62,004 nt of DNA from Bisporella sp. PMI_857 (lineage: Eukaryota; Ascomycota; Leotiomycetes; Helotiales; Helotiaceae): NCBI GenBank assembly GCA_021307315.1, contig JAJSPD010000138.1, forward strand, positions 1-62,004. Reading direction: 5' to 3'. The position numbers and the translations under genes were made by a program. Below the pieces are notes generated by a model. That model saw only the letters and a program-made list of their open reading frames with translations. It made no database searches and was not told the DNA's origin. Position 1 is the first letter of the stretch. Each line of letters begins with the position of its first letter. Below, one piece after another: positions 57,601 to 62,004 of this stretch.

Positions 57601-58880
57601 TATAATTTTTCAGCGTTTGCAGCTTTTTTGTCGTTAGTCGGATTAGCGGCTATGCCGAAAAGTATTTTTACTGTAAGTTCGATTTTGTGATTTACAGCAG
57701 TTCGGTACGAAAGTAACTTATTTGATGCTTTTTTCAGAATATATTTTTCAAGTCTTATATTCGCTTAGCACTAGATTTTTACTAACCGCTCGTTTTCGTT
57801 ATAGTTTATATTGTATAAGCTTACTTGTTCCGACGCTCGACGCTTTTCAGCAGTTATCAGCTGTACAAGCTAACTGCGAACACTTCGTTGTCTTTCCGCT
57901 TGAAATTTAGCGTAAATGCAAAGCGCTAATTACAGCAATGTCGAAGCCGAAAGTGCTTGCTGTAACTTTGCGGATTTTGTTACTATTTTCGAGTAGCTTT
58001 TGTTAAACGTAGCTTAACTACGCTCGCAACTGTTTTTTATTTTTTGCAAGTTGTTTTTTATATAATAGTTGTAATCGTTTTGCTTGTATACTAAAACGGT
58101 TTTTTGCCGGCTTAGCTGCAACAACAAGCTTAGCTACTTTTTCGACAGCTGACTTAAAATAGCTGTAAATTCACGTCGATTTAAACGCGTCAGTCGTTAA
58201 AAAAGATAGTGAAAAAAACGCTTTTTACGCGGAAGAATAGTGTAAACAAAACAAAAACGGTTTGTTAAACGCTTTATTTTTTCTGTTTATATTTTTTAGC
58301 CGCGTGATTTACAAAGTTTTTTTAGCATATTCTTAAATACAAATAAAACGGTCAAACGTTACGGTTCGTAGTAAAACCATAAGCTATACTAGTTGCGTTT
58401 ACGAACCGCAAAGCTATATTATTTCTGCTATTCACTTTTACTTACGATCACTTTATAGTGCTTAAGTCGTAATCAAAATATTGAATTAGTGAACTTTTTT
58501 TATCGATTTTTAGCGTAGTAATTAAAGCTTGAAAAATTACGGCTTCTTTTTGTTATTAAAACTAGTTACAGGTACTAAGTTAGCTAGTTGTTGTACGGTA
58601 CAACTAAACGTTTTTTCAACAAGTCGGCTAAAGCCGTGTCGATAAAAAGCCATCCGTTCGCTCCAGTATTAAAAGAGCTACAGTGTTATAAGCAAATCCA
58701 TTTTAACTAACGTACATCTTTGTTCAGTAGCGGCCCGCCGATCAACTTTCTCAAGTTATTCCTTTGGAGTTGACTTGCTTTCTTCCGCCTAGGTAGGAGA
58801 CTTTGCTAGGGTGATTCGTTTCCTGATCTTCCGAGTCACTGACAAACTCTACTGTCACCTTTTTCTTCCGATACAGCTTC
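54690..58880 (-). pseudogene. Degraded pol region of the retrotransposon
   Basis: About 4.2 kb of AT-rich sequence with stops in all frames. On the minus strand at 57351-57542 a 63-codon frame still shows reverse transcriptase: LCIDYRKLNSIT, then PLINETL and KIFTKLNIRQAFYKIRI. In Ty3/gypsy RT the third block reads FTKLDL, so the catalytic Asp is Asn here, a G-to-A change on the coding strand. A hand count of five 60-base lines (at 55861, 56281, 57121, 57901 and 58021) gives A73 C44 G66 T117 on the plus strand. Of the 44 C, about 18 are in CpG and only about 2 are followed by C. The edge with the normal-composition gag side, at about 58700-58740, is abrupt. Confidence 0.8.
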
Positions 58881-58888
58881 TAGGGTTT

Positions 58889-60145
58889 TTACAGCGTTGG
58901 CCTGCGTGGTAACGGACACGAGGATGCGTAGTGACCTGGCTTGTTGCAGTTGTAGCATACCTCTTCAGATGCTGGGGCAGGTGTCTGGCTCTTGCGTGGC
59001 TGTATTGTAGGCGTGGTCCCCCGTAAAAGGGATCCTGACGTCGCTGCTGTTACTGGGAGCTTCCCTGACGAGCTACGATTGGTCGTAGTTGGAGATGAAT
59101 CACTCTCTGCTTCCGGGAAAGCTCTTCGCTTGCTCCTACGAGCCAAGCGCTTCTGAAGATGTGCTTGGTCCTGGTAGACGCCGTGAGCTCGATCGCTCAG
59201 CTCTTGGAAACTGTCGAGAGTAGCCTTTACGGGCATGAGGCTTGTTTGCAAACTGACCGTAAGTTTCCGAAACAAGTCATTTTTCCAGTCTTCCTTAGGC
59301 ACGTTACCTTTGCTTGCCAGCTGCAGAAACCTGGTGCGGAACGTTGCAAACGTTTCGCTTTCTTTCATCATTAGCTCATAGTAGGCGACCTTACTTTCGC
59401 TAACCTCGTTCGAGTCAACAAATAGCATGTCGAGGTGAGCTAGCATGTCATCCACGGAGTCGAAAGGATCCGCGCTTTCTGATTCCATGCGTGTTTCCAG
59501 GTGTTGCTGTGCATCTCCACCAGTGCTAATAAACAGGTAATCCATACGGGTCTGTTCGTCAGAAAATTGGCTCCGAGAGTTCCGAAACTTAACTGAAAGC
59601 GCTATTTTCCAAGAACGGTATGTCGGGTCTACACCATCCGTAAGCTCTTTGACGTCTTTGGTTCTTTTGAAACCGCCGTGCGTTGGAGCTTCTGAAAGCT
59701 GTTCCCGACTGCGCCTAGGGCGGTTGGCGTTAGGGCTGTCCCCTGTATCACTTGTTTGAGAGCGGTTTCGACTAGTGAACCTTCTTTCCAGGGCTGCCAA
59801 TCTCCGTTCTTGAGCCCGAGCTTGCTCTCTTTGACTGTTCTCTAGTCGTTCTATCAGTGCTATCAACGTTGCCTGACTGACAGTTGTAGGGTCCACTACT
59901 ATGGTCTCTTGGGTATCAACTGGAGTATCCACAGTGCTTGGCGTTTCTGTCGGTTTTGCCTTTCCCTTGCCTTTTGCTCTGCTTACTCCATCTCTGGGAA
60001 TAGCTTCAGCCATGGTATCAGCAAAGCGAGTTAACAGTGACTGTTGTAGTAATTGATAATAATACCGTAGCGGGGTTTCCGGGGCCGTACGGGCGCGTAT
60101 GTACTTCTCGAGTATCGACGCTTGACTGTGTGATCTCTGTCTCAC
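58889..60145 (-). CDS. Retrotransposon Gag with CCHC zinc knuckle
   Basis: An uninterrupted 418-codon frame of normal base composition. If the second ATG is used (60013, MAEAIPRDGVSRAKGKGKAK) the protein is 374 residues. An N-terminal basic/Pro-Thr-rich part with a helix (LIALIERLENSQREQARAQE) leads to a retrotransposon capsid domain (LTDGVDPTYRSWKIALSVKF, MDYLFISTGGDAQQHLE, FATFRTRFLQLASKGNVPKE, DLFRKLTVSLQTSLM). A Ser/Pro-rich linker and the zinc knuckle CYNCNKPGHYASSC follow near the C-terminus. Gag packages element RNA into virus-like particles. No stop or frameshift is seen, in sharp contrast with the adjacent pol, which suggests selection or recent copying of this part only (inference). 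Confidence 0.9.
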   Translation of the reverse strand: MRQRSHSQASILEKYIRARTAPETPLRYYYQLLQQSLLTRFADTMAEAIPRDGVSRAKGKGKAKPTETPSTVDTPVDTQETIVVDPTTVSQATLIALIERLENSQREQARAQERRLAALERRFTSRNRSQTSDTGDSPNANRPRRSREQLSEAPTHGGFKRTKDVKELTDGVDPTYRSWKIALSVKFRNSRSQFSDEQTRMDYLFISTGGDAQQHLETRMESESADPFDSVDDMLAHLDMLFVDSNEVSESKVAYYELMMKESETFATFRTRFLQLASKGNVPKEDWKNDLFRKLTVSLQTSLMPVKATLDSFQELSDRAHGVYQDQAHLQKRLARRSKRRAFPEAESDSSPTTTNRSSSGKLPVTAATSGSLLRGTTPTIQPRKSQTPAPASEEVCYNCNKPGHYASSCPLPRRPTL

Positions 60146-60270
60146 AAAGATCCTGAATCTTCAGCGCAATAAAGGCTGGAACTGAGTACGACGGGCGTGC
60201 AAGCCGTGTGTAAGGGTAAGGGTTATACTTCCGCAAGTAGAATTGTGATGTGATGTGAGTTCTATTATAA

Positions 60271-60473
60271 TGTCACGGCACGTAGGATTGGAGCAACGGC
60301 TCAAAGTAATACGGGTAAGAATCGAGAATAATAGAACTACAGAACTATGGAAGTAGAAAGGGAAGCCTATATACAGGAGTTCGGATCACGTGACGTGCTA
60401 CGCGAGTGTCCCCACGGGTGCCTTACAGGCCGTCAGGCCTTATAGAAGCCGTAGGCGCGCCAGCGCCGTGACA
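60271..60473 (-). repeat. 5' LTR of the retrotransposon (element orientation)
   Basis: 203 bp, partner of 54480-54682. It contains CACGTGACGTG (an E-box-like CACGTG). Gag starts 126 or 258 bp further along the minus strand. Confidence 0.9.
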
Positions 60474-61594
60474 CTAGTCTTTATTATTTAAAATCACGTA
60501 CAAAATAACATGCAAAATAGTAATATACTTTTGATTTCTGTGTTCACAATTGTAATATTTAAAAGCAGCAGCATAAAACTGATCAAAATAGCATAGTGCA
60601 TCTTGGCCGACAAGGGGTGGTGCAGACTTATTGGCCTACTGTACTGTAGAGTTTGTGGAGAGAGATAAGACCGGTTTCTCCACTTAATTTAGAATGCGAG
60701 AAGACTCACTCTTAGTCACACGTGACTCATTTCTTCAGGCTCCAGGTTCAGATCCTTCGCGCCACTTCATGTCAACCGCTCTTCAGGTACTCTAAACAGC
60801 ATTATACCACTGCGAAATGGACAGAGCTACCTATAGCCCATTATTTCACAAGTTTTCAACGTGGAATCTCTCTACTGGAGGAACGACTGTATGTACGACC
60901 AGCTCAGTGTCAACCAATGAGATATTTGGCAGTATTCCGTGTGCAGGTACCTCTTTCCTAACTTGTGATGACGTGGATGATGGGTATTTGTACTCCAAAC
61001 TCTGGACATTGTACTTTGTACATGCCCAAATATTCCAACAGCCATACCCTCTCCACATAGAAATGCTTGGGAAATGCTTGGCAATGCTGCTTTTAGTTTT
61101 TAAGCTAGTATTTTGTAGGGCCTTGTACATAGTATGTAAGCCCATGTTGAAGTGGTTGGAAAACAGTGTAAAAGCGGCGTTCCGAGCATCTTATCCCTTT
61201 AACCGTTGATGGCGTCCAAGTCATGGCATAATCACGTGACTCTTCATTATCCAAAGAATGATCAGCGCAGAACTTACATATTATGTGTAGCTAGTAATCT
61301 TCTATTCAATAATGGACTGTAGAAGCTATTGTTATAATAATAAAAAGCAGTTGTAAGGATTAGCAATGACTATGAATTGTTCTGATTGGCTCATTATTTT
61401 ATTTAAGCGAGTCTGGACGCCATCGACGGTTAAAGGGATAGTCATTGGCTGTACCTAGCGTGGAGACAAAGCGTCATACTAGGTGCACGGCCTAGATTTT
61501 GTGGAATATTTGGGCATGTACAAAGTACATAATACCATAAGACGTTCAAATAGCTGAGGTACCTGCCGTTTAAATAACACATTGCCCCAAATGA
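60474..61594. repeat. Gene-free stretch with paired inverted blocks
   Basis: Two blocks occur twice in opposite orientation and mirror order: about 61010-61036 with about 61505-61531 (core TTTGTACATGCCCAAATATT), and about 61190-61216 with about 61410-61436 (core TTTAACCGT-GATGGCG, one mismatch). The spacing between the blocks is about 155 nt in the left arm and 70 nt in the right. Small frames at 60722-61209 have no motif. It may be the remains of a foldback or TIR element. Confidence 0.5.
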
Positions 61595-62004
61595 TCAGAT
61601 GCTCGAGCTGGTACTTCCAACGAAAACTACCTGGACGCTTGCGAACCTGTCATCAAATTAGTAGAGTAAACCCGAAGGTTCAGTGGATTGTTATTCAGCC
61701 CATGTAGATAACTTACGCGGCTGTCGCGGCGAAGATTTCAATGCGACGTGCACCAGTGGCCAGTGCTAGAATCAGGGAAAAGGACAATGTAAAAGCGCAG
61801 ACGATGCCAAGTCTCGCAGCCATATTTCTCACGACACTTAGGATGATGATTGAACTCAACGGCGCCAGGGACGATATCACTGTGATGAGAGCAATCATAA
61901 TACGCTGCACACGCACACTCGAATAGTACCACAAGCGGCTTGCATCATCATTACTCGAAGAATCGTTACTCGAGGAAGGTTTCTCTGCGTCAACAAAATA
62001 TGGT
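61595..62004 (-). CDS. DUF6594-type membrane protein, 3' part (runs off the window)
   Basis: Two exons are visible on the minus strand: 61717 up to the window edge (62004), and 61646-61595 after a GTAAGT...CTACTAAT...GACAG intron. Only the C-terminal ~112 residues are in the window. An acidic/Ser-rich stretch (AEKPSSSNDSSSNDDASRL) is followed by three TM segments and the family's hallmark end, TGARRIEIFAATAA joined across the intron to FASVQVVFVGSTSSSI. DUF6594 proteins are common ascomycete proteins with a cytosolic helical part and a C-terminal three-TM module; the function is unknown. The start codon and most of the protein lie beyond 62004. Confidence 0.85.

Larger units (their letters stand above)
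54480..60473 (-). mobile_element. Ty3/gypsy-type LTR retrotransposon, gag open, pol destroyed
   Basis: A 5994-bp element read on the minus strand. Two 203-bp LTRs (54480-54682 and 60271-60473) start TGTCACGGCACG and end CGCCGTGACA. I count three differences between them. Inside the LTR at 54480 (the 3' LTR in element orientation) lies a polypurine tract, GGAAAAAGGGGGTGA on the minus strand, in the expected place. Gag lies next to the LTR at 60271, and a degraded pol fills about 54.7-58.9 kb, with reverse transcriptase recognisable at 57351-57542. The order gag then RT fits Ty3/gypsy. I see no clear target-site duplication (ATTAG on one side, CTAGT on the other). Confidence 0.88.

Noticed and set aside
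54475..60478. Target-site duplication for the LTR element (ATTAG and CTAGT)
   Set aside because: The two flanks do not match as a 5-bp duplication; only a shifted TTAG/CTAG likeness exists.
1..62004. CRISPR arrays, bacterial operons, riboswitches, rRNA or tRNA genes
   Set aside because: The window is fungal nuclear DNA. I saw no spaced direct repeats of CRISPR type and no tRNA T-loop/B-box words with a foldable cloverleaf in a hand scan, which is not exhaustive.

Overview
The window is nuclear DNA of a filamentous ascomycete (Pezizomycotina). The protein-coding genes are split by 40-160 nt introns with GTANGT-type donors and CTAAC/CTGAC-like branch points. The gene content fits as well: a HET-domain protein, STAND/NLR-type genes, C2H2 proteins with fungal-only N-terminal domains, DUF6594 and DUF6601 families, a FAS1 protein, an HxxHC (UstYa-type) membrane protein, and repeats with C-to-T decay resembling RIP. 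I cannot fix the species. Exon joins were worked out by hand from splice signals, reading frame and family motifs; no search was run.

Layout. 1-4.8 kb: a secreted precursor made of repeated blocks ending in Tyr-Lys-Arg (minus) lies head-to-head with a single-pass HxxHC membrane protein (plus), the pairing expected of a fungal ribosomally made peptide (dikaritin/KEP-like) locus. 4.8-8.1 kb: cytosolic isoleucyl-tRNA synthetase. 9.4-12.8 kb: a decayed STAND linker fragment, then a lipase-like protein with Cys-rich and C2H2 C-terminal modules broken by an in-frame TAG. 14.7-19.3 kb: a multi-pass membrane protein and a GPI-type FAS1 protein. 21.9-23.9 kb: a signal peptide plus ectodomain plus seven-TM protein. 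26-28.3 kb: a STAND-N-type/C2H2 protein. 31.8-35.3 kb: a Rad5/HLTF-like SNF2 ATPase with a GC-AG intron. 38.2-43.1 kb: a 1455-residue lipase-NACHT-C2H2 protein. 43.7-44.8 kb: a DUF6601-type membrane protein. 46.7-48.9 kb: a HET protein. 50.2-53.4 kb: an NVJ2/TEX2-like lipid-transfer protein. 54.5-60.5 kb: an LTR retrotransposon whose gag is open and whose pol is ruined. 61.6 kb to the edge: the 3' end of a DUF6594 gene.

How it fits together. Housekeeping genes (IleRS, NVJ2-like, SNF2) are separated by accessory blocks rich in presumed self/non-self recognition parts (lipase, NACHT, HET, STAND N-domain, C2H2) and by decayed repeats: a pogo-like MITE, a ~300-bp dispersed repeat in three copies, solo-LTR-like pieces and inverted repeats. 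The two most notable systems are the putative RiPP pair at 1.75-4.05 kb and the set of STAND-like genes that end in zinc fingers instead of the usual ANK/WD40/TPR repeats.
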